DNA of 20,107 bases from Luminiphilus sp. (GCA_024638905.1 JAHEJH010000005.1:1-20107), one strand, 5' to 3'. Counted from the stretch's first letter, positions 7,933 through 15,799 are shown. Made by a program: numbers and translations. Notes: generated by a model not told the origin, from the letters alone.

Positions 7933-7962
7933 AAAAAAAAACCCCGCCGGGTGACGAGGTTT
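7933..7962 (-). terminator. Rho-independent terminator after rpmA, before obgE
   Basis: On the minus-strand transcript, an 8-bp stem AAACCUCG/CGGGGUUU (one G-U wobble) encloses an 8-nt loop and is followed directly by a run of U residues (A-run at 7933-7941 on the plus strand). It begins 22 nt past the rpmA stop and ends 35 nt before the obgE ATG. The wobble would be a C-A mismatch in the opposite strand, which supports a minus-strand role. Confidence 0.85.
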
Positions 7963-7984
7963 CTCTGATCCTGGGGCGTCCGGT

Positions 7985-8242
7985 TTACGCCGTTACGATA
8001 CGGACCTGCTTACGATTCTGCGGGCCGCCGTTAAAAAACTCTACCTTGCCATCAGCGGTAGCATAGAGCGTGTGATCCTTGCCCACGCGCACGTTGTCGC
8101 CCGCGTGAAAGCGCGTACCGCGCTGGCGCACGATAATGCTGCCCGCGGAGACCGCCTGACCACCGTAGGCCTTAACGCCGAGCCGTTTGCTCTCGGAATC
8201 GCGTCCGTTACGAGTACTACCACCTGCTTTTTTATGTGCCAT
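7985..8242 (-). CDS. rpmA: 50S ribosomal protein L27
   Basis: L27 lies near the peptidyl-transferase centre, where its N-terminal tail contacts tRNA ends. The 85-residue protein begins MAHKKAGGSTRNGRDSES and continues with RLGVKAYGGQ, the standard bacterial sequence. No cleavable N-terminal extension of the Firmicutes type is present. The ATG at 8242 has AGGAG 9 nt upstream and follows the rplU stop by 15 nt. It is cotranscribed with rplU from the promoter at 8672-8700 and followed by an intrinsic terminator. Confidence 0.99.
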   Translation of the reverse strand: MAHKKAGGSTRNGRDSESKRLGVKAYGGQAVSAGSIIVRQRGTRFHAGDNVRVGKDHTLYATADGKVEFFNGGPQNRKQVRIVTA

Positions 8243-8257
8243 CTCTCGTGTCTCCTG

Positions 8258-8569
8258 TCAGCCGCTGATCGCCGTAATCTTGACTTCGGTATACCACTGC
8301 CGATGTCCCGTCTCTTTACGGTGATGCTTACGTCGATTGAACTTCACGATGCGAATCTTTTCGTGACGGCCATGTGCCACAACTTCCGCCGTCACCTTGC
8401 CGCCTTCCACCAGCGGCGCGCCAATCTTGACGTCGCTACCTGATCCCACCATCAACACTTCGTCGAATTCGATGGTCTCGCCCGTAGCGGCCTCAATCTT
8501 CTCGAGCTTGAGCTGCTCGCCTTCTTCTACACGGTGCTGTTTGCCACCGCTCTTAATTACTGCGTACAT
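8258..8569 (-). CDS. rplU: 50S ribosomal protein L21
   Basis: L21 is a primary 23S rRNA-binding protein of the large subunit. The 103-residue protein starts MYAVIKSGGKQHRVEEGE and contains FNRRKHHRKETGHRQWYTEV near the C-terminus, which are diagnostic. The ATG at 8569 has GAGGAAAA upstream. It is the first gene of the rplU-rpmA unit, with a leader of about 95 nt between the predicted transcription start and the ATG. Confidence 0.99.
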   Translation of the reverse strand: MYAVIKSGGKQHRVEEGEQLKLEKIEAATGETIEFDEVLMVGSGSDVKIGAPLVEGGKVTAEVVAHGRHEKIRIVKFNRRKHHRKETGHRQWYTEVKITAISG

Positions 8570-8606
8570 GCTGTTTTCCTCTCAGTTAGCCTGCTCGCAA
8601 AGGGGA

Positions 8607-8657
8607 CCGCGCTAGCGCGGGGCAGAGTTCAGGCACCGAAACCCGACCACAAGGTCA
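8607..8657 (-). promoter_or_regulatory. Structured 5' leader of rplU (two candidate hairpins)
   Basis: The predicted rplU leader contains a small GACC-UUGU-GGUC hairpin (8646-8657) and the perfect 14-bp palindrome CCGCGCTAGCGCGG (8607-8620). Both lie between the predicted promoter and the rplU ATG. Ribosomal protein leaders are often autoregulatory, but I cannot match this to a known L21 leader, so the role is inferred. Confidence 0.35.
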
Positions 8658-8671
8658 GACCAAGGGCGCGA

Positions 8672-8700
8672 AAGATACGCGCTCACGGGGTGAAGCGCAA
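8672..8700 (-). promoter_or_regulatory. Probable sigma-70 promoter of rplU-rpmA
   Basis: On the minus strand TTGCGC (8700-8695) is followed after exactly 17 nt by TATCTT (8677-8672). A GC-rich discriminator (TCGCGCC) follows, as is usual for growth-rate-controlled ribosomal promoters. Transcription would begin near 8664. Confidence 0.65.
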
Positions 8701-8724
8701 GTGTGAGAAATAGGCCTTAAACAG

Positions 8725-8755
8725 CCCAAAAGCCGCCCCGGGGGCGGGTTTGGGG
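8725..8755. repeat. GC-rich imperfect inverted repeat between rplU and ispB
   Basis: The arms CCC-AAA-CCGCC and GGCGG-TTT-GGG pair around a 5-nt loop, with single mismatches at 8732/8748 and 8728/8752. On the minus strand the stem is followed by CTTTT, so it looks like a terminator facing rplU. It lies upstream of both predicted transcription starts, so neither the rplU nor the ispB transcript would contain it. Confidence 0.5.
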
Positions 8756-8812
8756 GGATTTCCGCGCGGCCGGCAAGGCGAACGGAGCGTGGCGGGCAGT
8801 GCGCGGCCGTCC

Positions 8813-8818
8813 TATACT
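8813..8818 (+). promoter_or_regulatory. Candidate -10 element for ispB-pgi
   Basis: TATACT lies 25 nt before the predicted GTG start of ispB. The -35 position 17 nt upstream reads TGGCGG, a poor match, so only the -10 is convincing. Confidence 0.4.
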
Positions 8819-8842
8819 TGCGGTCCTATTGGGGGAGCTGGT

Positions 8843-9808
8843 GTGAATGTAGCCATCAAAGACAGCGTCGCAGCCGAGTTTGCGCAGGTTGATGATGTCA
8901 TCGTCGAGCTACTGCAGTCCGACGTGGAAATGGTCGAGAATATTGGCCATTACATCGTCAAGGCAGGCGGCAAGCGCATGCGGCCCCTGCTGGTATTGCT
9001 GTCTGCCAAGGCCTTGGGCGGTATTGAAGATGCCCATATCCGCTTCGCCGCGGTGGTGGAGTTCATTCATACGGCGACGCTTCTTCACGACGACGTAGTG
9101 GATCTCTCCACGCTTAGACGGGGCATGCCCACCGCCAACGCCGAATTTGGCAATGCCCCCAGTGTTCTGGTCGGCGACTTTATTTACACCCGGGCGTTCC
9201 AGCTGATGGTCGGCCTTGGCAACATGCCGCTGTTGGCACACATGGCGAAAACCACCAATACGATCGCTGCGGGAGAGGTCATGCAACTCGTCCACGCGGG
9301 TGACCCCGATACCCAGGCGGAGCAGTATCAGGAAATTATTCGCCGAAAAACCGCCGCACTGTTTGCGGCTGCCTGCCACGGTGCGGCGCTCTTGCACAAT
9401 ACGAGCACCGCGAAAGCCGATGCGCTACACGACTACGGCATGCACCTCGGGATTGCCTTCCAACTGGCTGATGACCTGCTCGACTATGCCGGCGACCCCA
9501 GTGAAACCGGCAAGAACGTCGGTGACGATCTGGCCGAGGGGAAAATCACCCTGCCCCTGCTTCATGCCATGAAAGTGGGCGACGAGCGTGACCGGCGTCT
9601 GGTCGCGGACACCCTGCGCAACAAGGACGGCAGTGCCTTCGCCGACATCATGACGGTTGTGCAGCGGACCGGTGGCATCGAGGCGACCCGGGAAGCGGCG
9701 CTTCAGCATCAAAATAAGGCGATGGCTGCGCTGGAGACGCTTGGGCAGAATGAGGCGACCGTCGCATTGAGCGAGATGGCAGCTAGAGCGGTGGACCGCC
9801 GAGGCTGA
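8843..9808 (+). CDS. ispB: Octaprenyl (polyprenyl) diphosphate synthase
   Basis: This trans-prenyltransferase extends farnesyl diphosphate with isopentenyl diphosphate to make the quinone side chain. The protein has 321 residues, close to E. coli IspB. It carries GGKRMRP (42-48), the first Asp-rich motif DDVVD (83-87) and the second DDLLD (210-214). Small residues before the first Asp motif (HTATLLHDD) fit a long-chain product. The start is placed at GTG 8843 because GGGGGAG lies 5 nt upstream and the resulting N-terminus matches the family. An in-frame ATG at 8750 would add 31 unlikely residues and would lie upstream of the -10. It is divergent from rplU, a common gammaproteobacterial arrangement, and overlaps pgi by 1 nt. 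Product length (C40 or other) is not certain. Confidence 0.95.
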   Translation: MNVAIKDSVAAEFAQVDDVIVELLQSDVEMVENIGHYIVKAGGKRMRPLLVLLSAKALGGIEDAHIRFAAVVEFIHTATLLHDDVVDLSTLRRGMPTANAEFGNAPSVLVGDFIYTRAFQLMVGLGNMPLLAHMAKTTNTIAAGEVMQLVHAGDPDTQAEQYQEIIRRKTAALFAAACHGAALLHNTSTAKADALHDYGMHLGIAFQLADDLLDYAGDPSETGKNVGDDLAEGKITLPLLHAMKVGDERDRRLVADTLRNKDGSAFADIMTVVQRTGGIEATREAALQHQNKAMAALETLGQNEATVALSEMAARAVDRRG

Positions 9809-11424
9809 TGGCCATCACCCCCACCGCGTTACATGACGCGCTGACACAGGCAGCTGAAGCGCTGAGGTCCCAGCGCATAGAAGGGCTTTTCGATACAACA
9901 CCGGATCGCACAAGCGGGTATCGCTGTGAGGCCGCGGGGCTGACCCTTGATTATTCGAAGCACCTGCTGGATGACAATGCCTGGCAGACTTTATTGACCG
10001 TGTCTAATACTCAGGCACTCCCTGCGGCGTTCGCCTCGCTGATCGGTGGCGAGATAGTCAACACCTCGGAACACCGTCCCGCGCTTCACACATTGCTGCG
10101 CGGCACCGCGAGCGATCAACACCCGGAAAAGTCAAAAGAAATAGAGGAAACACTTTCCCGGATGGCTGCGCTGGTGGAGAGCATCCATAGTGGCGCGTCG
10201 ACGGGCGATACGGGCAAGCGCTTTACCGATGTGGTCAACCTTGGCATCGGTGGCTCTGATCTGGGTCCACGGCTCATCTGTGAGGCGCTCCACACCCATG
10301 CCGCGCCGCTCAAGGCGCACTTCGTTGCCAACATCGATCCCGATGATCTCGATGGCACGCTGACGCCACTGAACCCTGAGACAACCCTGTTTGTCATTTG
10401 CTCAAAGTCGCTGTCGACCGAGGAAACCCTCTCCAATGCCGAGCGCGCCATTGGGTGGCTTCAGGCGGGAGGTATTCAAGGGCAGGCCTTGGGTGCGCAT
10501 CTCATCGCAGTGACCACTCAAGTCGCTAAGGCTGAGCGCTGGCACATTCCGCCAGAGCGATGCTTCCCGTTGTGGGACTGGGTGGGGGGGCGCTATTCAT
10601 TGTGGTCCGCCATTGGCCTCAGCATCGCGCTGTCGCTGGGCTGGCAAAGCTTTCAACGTCTTTTGGACGGCGCGCATTCGCTCGACATACATACCGAATC
10701 CGCGTCACCCACTCACAACATGCCCATGGTCATGGCACTTTTGGAGCTCTGGCAGACCCACTATCTCGGCGCCAACACCCATGTTGTCCTGCCCTATGCC
10801 CAAAAGCTCGCTCATTTGCCGGACTTCCTGCAGCAGCTGACCATGGAGAGCAACGGCAAGCGGGTCTCTCCAACGGGAGAGCTGCTTGAACACGACACAG
10901 CACCAGTACTGTGGGGCTCTGCCGGTACCATCGGACAGCACTCCTATTATCAGCTGCTGCATCAGGGTACGCGGTCTTTCAGCGCCGATATCATCCTGCC
11001 ACTGCGCTCGGGTGAGGGAGATCGCGACGCGCGTCGCGCCCTCGCCGCCCACGCTCTGGCCCAAAGCCGCGCGCTGATGGTTGGCCGCCCAGCCGAGCAG
11101 GCCCGCCAGCTGGGCGTCGAGCGCGGGTTTGATGAGTCAGCCAGTCAACAATTCGAGCTGCCGGGCAATCACAGCCACTCGCTGCTGACCATGGATGCCA
11201 TCACGCCGGAGTCTCTCGGCGCCCTGATCGCTGCGTACGAGCACAAGACCTATTTTCTGGCGGTGCTGTTGGGGATCAATCCCTTCGACCAGTGGGGTGT
11301 AGAGCTAGGCAAGGTGATTGCGGGGCACATGCAGACCGTGCTGAGCGGCGATGACAGCAATGTCATAATGGATGCCGCTACGCTCGCTGCAGCAGAGGCC
11401 TGGCGCGCGGCCAACGCAGACTGA
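9808..11424 (+). CDS. pgi: Glucose-6-phosphate isomerase
   Basis: Pgi interconverts glucose-6-phosphate and fructose-6-phosphate in the cytoplasm. The 538-residue protein shows VNLGIGGSDLGP (143-154), the PGI signature DWVGGRYSLWSAIG (257-270), the catalytic glutamate in MESNGKR (E347) and the catalytic histidine in GQHSYYQLLHQG (H378). The second signature GINPFDQWGVELGK lies near the C-terminus. One small oddity is GTIGQH, where the family usually has GTNGQH. Its ATG overlaps the ispB stop (TGATG), so translation is probably coupled. It converges on manB with 4 nt between stops. Next to manC-galU-manB it supplies the fructose-6-phosphate entry point to GDP-mannose. Confidence 0.98.
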   Translation: MAITPTALHDALTQAAEALRSQRIEGLFDTTPDRTSGYRCEAAGLTLDYSKHLLDDNAWQTLLTVSNTQALPAAFASLIGGEIVNTSEHRPALHTLLRGTASDQHPEKSKEIEETLSRMAALVESIHSGASTGDTGKRFTDVVNLGIGGSDLGPRLICEALHTHAAPLKAHFVANIDPDDLDGTLTPLNPETTLFVICSKSLSTEETLSNAERAIGWLQAGGIQGQALGAHLIAVTTQVAKAERWHIPPERCFPLWDWVGGRYSLWSAIGLSIALSLGWQSFQRLLDGAHSLDIHTESASPTHNMPMVMALLELWQTHYLGANTHVVLPYAQKLAHLPDFLQQLTMESNGKRVSPTGELLEHDTAPVLWGSAGTIGQHSYYQLLHQGTRSFSADIILPLRSGEGDRDARRALAAHALAQSRALMVGRPAEQARQLGVERGFDESASQQFELPGNHSHSLLTMDAITPESLGALIAAYEHKTYFLAVLLGINPFDQWGVELGKVIAGHMQTVLSGDDSNVIMDAATLAAAEAWRAANAD

Positions 11425-11428
11425 CTTT

Positions 11429-12781
11429 TCAGGCGTCAATAAGCGCCAGCAATTCCTCGGTCTTCTCTGCCATCAGCGCCTGATCACCCCGGGATTCAAC
11501 ATTCAGGCGCACCACCGGTTCAGTGTTAGACATCCGCAAATTGAAGCGCCACTCTGCAAATTCAACGCCGAGGCCATCGAGCTTTTCCACGGCGAGCGCT
11601 TTGGGCGCGTAGCGCGCCTCCACCGCCGCCAGTAGGGCCGCTGGATCGGTCACCTCGCGGTTGATCTCTCCGGAGCAGGGAAAAGCCGCCTCCCGGGCCG
11701 CCACCAGTTCACCCATAGACCGACCTGTCCGGGACATCAACCCGGCGATGAGTAGCCAGGGGATCATGCCGCTGTCGCAGTAGGCGAAGTCCCTGAAGTA
11801 GTGGTGTGCGGACATCTCGCCACCGTAAACGGCGTCCACCTCGCGCATCCGTTCTTTGATAAAGGCATGCCCGGTCTTGCTGAGCACCGGCTCGCCGCCC
11901 CCGGCCCGGGCAATATCCTGGGTGTTCCAGGTCAGCCGCGGGTCGTGCACGATCCGCTGGGGTCCCAACTGGGACAGGAAGGCCTCAGCGAGCAGCCCTA
12001 CAATGTAGTAGCCCTCGATGAAATGGCCGGCGCTGTCGAAGAAGAAACAGCGGTCAAAATCGCCGTCCCAGGCGATGCCAAGATCCGCCTGCTCGGCGAC
12101 CACGCGATCGGCTGTAACGGCACGGTTTTCGACCAGTAGCGGATTGGGGACGCCATTGGGGAAATGGCCATCGGGTTCGTGATGCACCTTGATGAACTCG
12201 AAGGGCAAGTGCGGCTCCAGTGCGTCCACCACTCGACCCGCGCCGCCATTACCCGCCGTGCACACAATTTTCAGCGGCTGGAGCGCCGTGACATCAATAT
12301 AGGACAGCAGATGTTCAACATAGGCCCGCTGGGTATCCGCAGCCGCCAGCTCACCCCGCGTATCCGCTGCGGTGAAGTCATTGGCCTCGGCTAGCGCCCG
12401 AATCTCCGCCAGGCCTGAGTCCCCCGAGATCGGTTTGGCGCCCTCACGGACGAACTTCAAGCCGTTGTAGTCTTTCGGGTTGTGGCTGGCGGTGACGGCT
12501 ATCCCGCCCCCGACTCCGAGGTGCGCCGTCGCGAAGTAAATTTCTTCCGTGCCGCACAGGCCAATGTCCTGCACCGACACACCCTGCTCCAGAAGCCCGT
12601 CGATGAGCGCGCCCTTGATCGACTCACTGGTCAGGCGGATGTCATGACCGACCACGACCGTCCCCGGCTGAACCACTTCGGCATAGGCTTTGCCGATACG
12701 CCGGGCGATATCCTCGTTGAGCTGGTCCGGGATCCGTCCGCGAACGTCATAGGCCTTGAAACAGTCTAAAGCGTCTGTCAT
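11429..12781 (-). CDS. manB: Phosphomannomutase (CpsG/ManB type)
   Basis: This enzyme interconverts mannose-6-phosphate and mannose-1-phosphate; members of the alpha-D-phosphohexomutase family often also act on glucose phosphates. The 450-residue protein has the phosphoserine loop TASHNP (97-102, S99), the metal loop DGDFDR (239-244), the sugar-binding loop GEMSAHHYF (321-329) and the phosphate-binding loop RMSNTEP (416-422). The sequence DYNGLKFVREGAKPISGD after the serine loop is of the E. coli CpsG type rather than the Pseudomonas AlgC type. Its ATG overlaps the galU stop by 4 nt. It is last in the manC-galU-manB unit. With galU beside it, additional phosphoglucomutase activity is plausible but not shown. 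Confidence 0.95.
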   Translation of the reverse strand: MTDALDCFKAYDVRGRIPDQLNEDIARRIGKAYAEVVQPGTVVVGHDIRLTSESIKGALIDGLLEQGVSVQDIGLCGTEEIYFATAHLGVGGGIAVTASHNPKDYNGLKFVREGAKPISGDSGLAEIRALAEANDFTAADTRGELAAADTQRAYVEHLLSYIDVTALQPLKIVCTAGNGGAGRVVDALEPHLPFEFIKVHHEPDGHFPNGVPNPLLVENRAVTADRVVAEQADLGIAWDGDFDRCFFFDSAGHFIEGYYIVGLLAEAFLSQLGPQRIVHDPRLTWNTQDIARAGGGEPVLSKTGHAFIKERMREVDAVYGGEMSAHHYFRDFAYCDSGMIPWLLIAGLMSRTGRSMGELVAAREAAFPCSGEINREVTDPAALLAAVEARYAPKALAVEKLDGLGVEFAEWRFNLRMSNTEPVVRLNVESRGDQALMAEKTEELLALIDA

Positions 12782-13611
12782 TCAGGCTGACCGTAGTAGT
12801 GTTCAAACACATACTGGGTCGCGTCGACAAAGCCCGGCACACTGCCGCAGTCAAAGCGCAGCCCCTCGAACTGGTAGGCCAGTACGCGACCCTCCCGAGC
12901 CTGCGCCTGCAGCGCATCGGTGAGCTGCACTTCGCCATTTTTTCCCGGAGGGGTGTTGCGAATGATGTCGAAAATATCCGGCGTCAGGATGTAGCGGCCT
13001 ATCACTGCGAGATTGGACGGGGCCTCCTCGGGCGAGGGTTTTTCGACCATCTCGCTGACCCGGGTGAGCCCGTCTCCTTCCGTCGCCCCTGCCACAACGC
13101 CATACTTATCGACCTCTTCCCTCGGCACCTCCTGCACCGCGACGATGGAACACTGATGCTCCTTATAGAGTGCCGCCATCTGCGCCAACACCCCGGGACC
13201 GCCTTTGTTGAGGCAGAGGTCATCAGACAGGACAACACCGAAAGGCTGATCACCGATCAGGGGCTCGCCGGTCAAAATAGCGTGCCCCAGACCCAACATT
13301 TCGCGCTGGCGCACCATGGTGAAGACGCCACGATCGATCACATCTCGGATGCCGGAGAGATACTGCTCTTTGGAAGATCCGGCGATCTGATGCTCAAGCT
13401 CGTAGCTGATATCAAAGTGGTCCGCAATCGCGCGCTTGCCACGGCCAGTGACCAAGGCACAGTTGCTCATGCCCGCCTCGATGGCCTCCTCGACCCCGTA
13501 TTGCACCAGCGGTTTGTTCACAATCGGGAGCATTTCCTTGGGCATGCTCTTGGTCGCGGGCAGGAACCGGGTGCCGTAGCCCGCCACCGGAAACAGGCAT
13601 TTACCAATCAT
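12778..13611 (-). CDS. galU: UTP--glucose-1-phosphate uridylyltransferase
   Basis: GalU makes UDP-glucose from UTP and glucose-1-phosphate, feeding cell-surface glycans and related sugars. The 277-residue protein begins with the nucleotidyltransferase motif AGYGTRFLPATKSMPKEMLP (10-29). It also contains GLGHAI, VVLSDDL, VEKPSPEEAPSNLAVIGRY and the late FDCGS motif, all typical of bacterial GalU. It overlaps manC upstream and manB downstream by 4 nt each (ATGA), so the three genes form one tightly coupled unit. Length is slightly shorter than E. coli GalU, as in Pseudomonas-type enzymes. Confidence 0.97.
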   Translation of the reverse strand: MIGKCLFPVAGYGTRFLPATKSMPKEMLPIVNKPLVQYGVEEAIEAGMSNCALVTGRGKRAIADHFDISYELEHQIAGSSKEQYLSGIRDVIDRGVFTMVRQREMLGLGHAILTGEPLIGDQPFGVVLSDDLCLNKGGPGVLAQMAALYKEHQCSIVAVQEVPREEVDKYGVVAGATEGDGLTRVSEMVEKPSPEEAPSNLAVIGRYILTPDIFDIIRNTPPGKNGEVQLTDALQAQAREGRVLAYQFEGLRFDCGSVPGFVDATQYVFEHYYGQPE

Positions 13612-15020
13612 GTCGGGTTCTCCTCCCTGCCGTACACGTCGTCAAACCGCACAATATCGTCTTCTCCTAGATACGATCCGGACTGTACTTCGATCACTTC
13701 CAGTGGCGCGGCGCCACGATTGGCAAGGCGGTGCTTCATACCAATGGGGATATACGTGGATTCATCAGGGCCCAGCGTCAGCTGCTCCTCACCCCTCGTG
13801 ATCTGGGCTTCTCCTGACACCACGACCCAGTGCTCAGCGCGATGGTGGTGCAGTTGCAGCGACAGGGTTTGACCGGGGGCGACCGTCAATCGCTTGACCT
13901 GAAACTGCTCGCCAACCACCAGCGATTCATACGATCCCCAGGGGCGAAAGACCTTTTGGTGAAGGGAAGCCTCCGGTCGGTTGGACGCGGTGAGCGCTTC
14001 CACCACCTGCTTGATGTCCTGCACCCGGTCTCGCGCACCCACCATCACCGCATCGGCGGTCTCAACCACTACGAGATCCTCTACGCCCAGCGCGGTGACC
14101 AGACGACTCTCGCTGCGCACATAGTTATTTCGGGCATCGTGTAACAGCACATCGCCCTCGCTAACGTTACCAGCGCTGTCCGCCACGCCGATCTCCCACA
14201 GCGCCGACCAGGCGCCCACGTCACTCCAGCCGCAGTCAAGGGTGGCGACGCCGCCAGCCTCGGTATGTTCCATGACCGCATAATCAATGCTGTCCGCAGG
14301 GCTCGCGAGGAAGGCCTCGGCATCGGGGCGAATGAAGTCGAGATCGCGCTCTGCGCGAGCCATGGCCTGCTCGCAGGCCGCGAGCATTGCCGGTTGATGC
14401 TGACCCAGCGCCTCGAGGTAACGATCGGCACGAAACAGAAACAGGCCGCTATTCCAATAATACGTGCCGTCGGCCACATAGCGTGCCGCGGTGGCCTGAT
14501 CGGGCTTCTCGACGAATTCCGCCAGACTGAAGATCCCGTCGGCCAGCGCCTCGCCACAGCGTACGTAGCCATATCCGGTCTCAGGGCGGCTGGGCACGAC
14601 GCCAAATGTCATCAACTGGCCGGCGTGTGCGGGGGCCATGGCCCGCTCTACGGTGGCCCGAAATGCTCCGGGATCCGTCACATGATGATCGGCAGGCAAT
14701 ACCAGCAGTAATGCCTCGGGATGCTGCGCCTGTAATGCCGCCAACGCGATGGCGGGCGCGGTATTGCGCCCGGCAGGCTCAAGAATAATTGTCGGACTTG
14801 CGGCCGCCTCCTCCCGCAGTTGTTCGGCCACCATAAAACGGTGCTCCGCATTACAGACCACGATCGCAGGTCCGCAATCCAATCCCTTTAGCCGCCGCTG
14901 GGTCTCCTGCAGCATCGACCCGTCACCCCCCAAAGGCAGGAACTGCTTGGGTCGGGCGGCGCGGGACACGGGCCACAGGCGGCTACCGACGCCACCGGAG
15001 AGCAAGACGGGTATCAACAT
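13608..15020 (-). CDS. manC: Bifunctional mannose-1-phosphate guanylyltransferase / mannose-6-phosphate isomerase
   Basis: The 470-residue protein has two domains. The N-terminal guanylyltransferase has LSGGVGSRLWPVSRAARPKQ (7-26), RNTAPA (85-90), LPADHH (108-113) and FVEKPD (169-174). The C-terminal cupin is a type II phosphomannose isomerase with PWGSYESL (360-367), LQLHHHRAEHWVVVSGEA (388-405) and the late metal-site MKHRL (428-432). It therefore can convert fructose-6-P to mannose-6-P and mannose-1-P to GDP-mannose, with ManB in between. The start is set at ATG 15020; a TTG immediately before it (15023) also opens the frame. The upstream GGAA is a weak ribosome site. It is the first gene of manC-galU-manB and divergent from fabA. 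algA and cpsB are synonymous names. Confidence 0.96.
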   Translation of the reverse strand: MLIPVLLSGGVGSRLWPVSRAARPKQFLPLGGDGSMLQETQRRLKGLDCGPAIVVCNAEHRFMVAEQLREEAAASPTIILEPAGRNTAPAIALAALQAQHPEALLLVLPADHHVTDPGAFRATVERAMAPAHAGQLMTFGVVPSRPETGYGYVRCGEALADGIFSLAEFVEKPDQATAARYVADGTYYWNSGLFLFRADRYLEALGQHQPAMLAACEQAMARAERDLDFIRPDAEAFLASPADSIDYAVMEHTEAGGVATLDCGWSDVGAWSALWEIGVADSAGNVSEGDVLLHDARNNYVRSESRLVTALGVEDLVVVETADAVMVGARDRVQDIKQVVEALTASNRPEASLHQKVFRPWGSYESLVVGEQFQVKRLTVAPGQTLSLQLHHHRAEHWVVVSGEAQITRGEEQLTLGPDESTYIPIGMKHRLANRGAAPLEVIEVQSGSYLGEDDIVRFDDVYGREENPT

Positions 15021-15265
15021 CAATTTTCCGTGGGGTGATAGATGATCTCAGAGGACGAGATGCTACTGGATGCCACGTCTCCCGTCACCCACAGCGATCA
15101 GCGCTTCGGTTTTCTTCCTCTTAAGGCTGGCTCGACAGCGCCCTCGCCTCTGCTGGATCAGGAGGTGACCTTCCTCTACAATTGCGTCCGGCAATCATAT
15201 CTCTCGCGGGGATCACCAACTCGCGCACCCATCGCCGCTTAAGCCCGCACTGGAATCCCAATCGA
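15021..15265. promoter_or_regulatory. Divergent regulatory region between manC and fabA
   Basis: This 245-nt gap must hold promoters for both directions. For fabA, TACAAT (15177-15182) is a fair -10, with TGGATC (15154-15159) as a weak -35 at 17-nt spacing. The perfect inverted repeat AGGTGACCT (15163-15171) sits in that spacer and could be an operator. I found no convincing minus-strand promoter for manC. A 66-codon open frame (15042-15242, plus) is not recognisable and is probably not a gene. Confidence 0.4.
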
Positions 15266-15799
15266 ATGACCGACGCGACCCCTTTTGTTCCTCAGTCTCA
15301 GTACGACAAAGCCGAATTGGTCGCCTGCGGCATGGGCGAGCTGTTCGGCGCCGGCAACGCACAGTTGCCTGTCGCAAACATGCTGATGGTGGACCGTATC
15401 AGCCATATCAGCTCTGAGGGGGGTGCAGCCGGCAAGGGAGAGCTGATCGCGGAGCTCGATATCCACCCGGACCTGTGGTTTTTTGCCTGCCACTTCCCCG
15501 GTGACCCGGTGATGCCCGGCTGTCTGGGACTGGACGCCATGTGGCAGCTCGTAGGCTTTTTTCTGGGCTGGCGGGGTAATCCGGGGCGCGGTCGCGCATT
15601 GGGCTGCGGTGAGGTCAAGTTCACCGGGCAGATCCTGCCCGATCACAAGCAGGTGTGTTATCACATCCATATGAAGCGGGTGATTGAGCGCAAGCTGGTT
15701 ATGGGCATCGCCGATGGTTCGGTCTCTGTGGACGGCGAGATCATCTACACCGCCTCGGATCTGCGGGTCGGCCTGTTCCAGAACCCGGGGGCGATGTAA
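15266..15799 (+). CDS. fabA: 3-hydroxydecanoyl-ACP dehydratase/isomerase
   Basis: FabA dehydrates 3-hydroxydecanoyl-ACP and isomerises trans-2- to cis-3-decenoyl-ACP, starting unsaturated fatty acid synthesis. The 177-residue protein matches E. coli FabA closely: GELFGAGNAQLPVANMLMVD (24-43), then WFFACHFPGDPVMPGCLGLD (71-90) with the catalytic H76 and D90, then KFTGQILP and YTASDLRVGLFQ. The start at 15266 (MTDATPF) gives the normal length; an in-frame ATG at 15182 would add 28 residues with no homology to the family. The ribosome site (TGGAAT) is weak and distant. The gene overlaps fabB by 1 nt, forming the fabAB operon typical of pseudomonads and relatives. Confidence 0.98.
   Translation: MTDATPFVPQSQYDKAELVACGMGELFGAGNAQLPVANMLMVDRISHISSEGGAAGKGELIAELDIHPDLWFFACHFPGDPVMPGCLGLDAMWQLVGFFLGWRGNPGRGRALGCGEVKFTGQILPDHKQVCYHIHMKRVIERKLVMGIADGSVSVDGEIIYTASDLRVGLFQNPGAM

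Noticed and set aside
12799..13872. Long plus-strand open frame of 357 codons antisense to galU and manC
   Set aside because: It runs opposite two clearly recognisable genes, has no family-like motifs, and is a usual by-product of GC-rich codon bias.
15042..15242. Possible 66-residue protein between manC and fabA
   Set aside because: There is no clear ribosome site, no recognisable motif, and it covers the expected promoter region of fabA.
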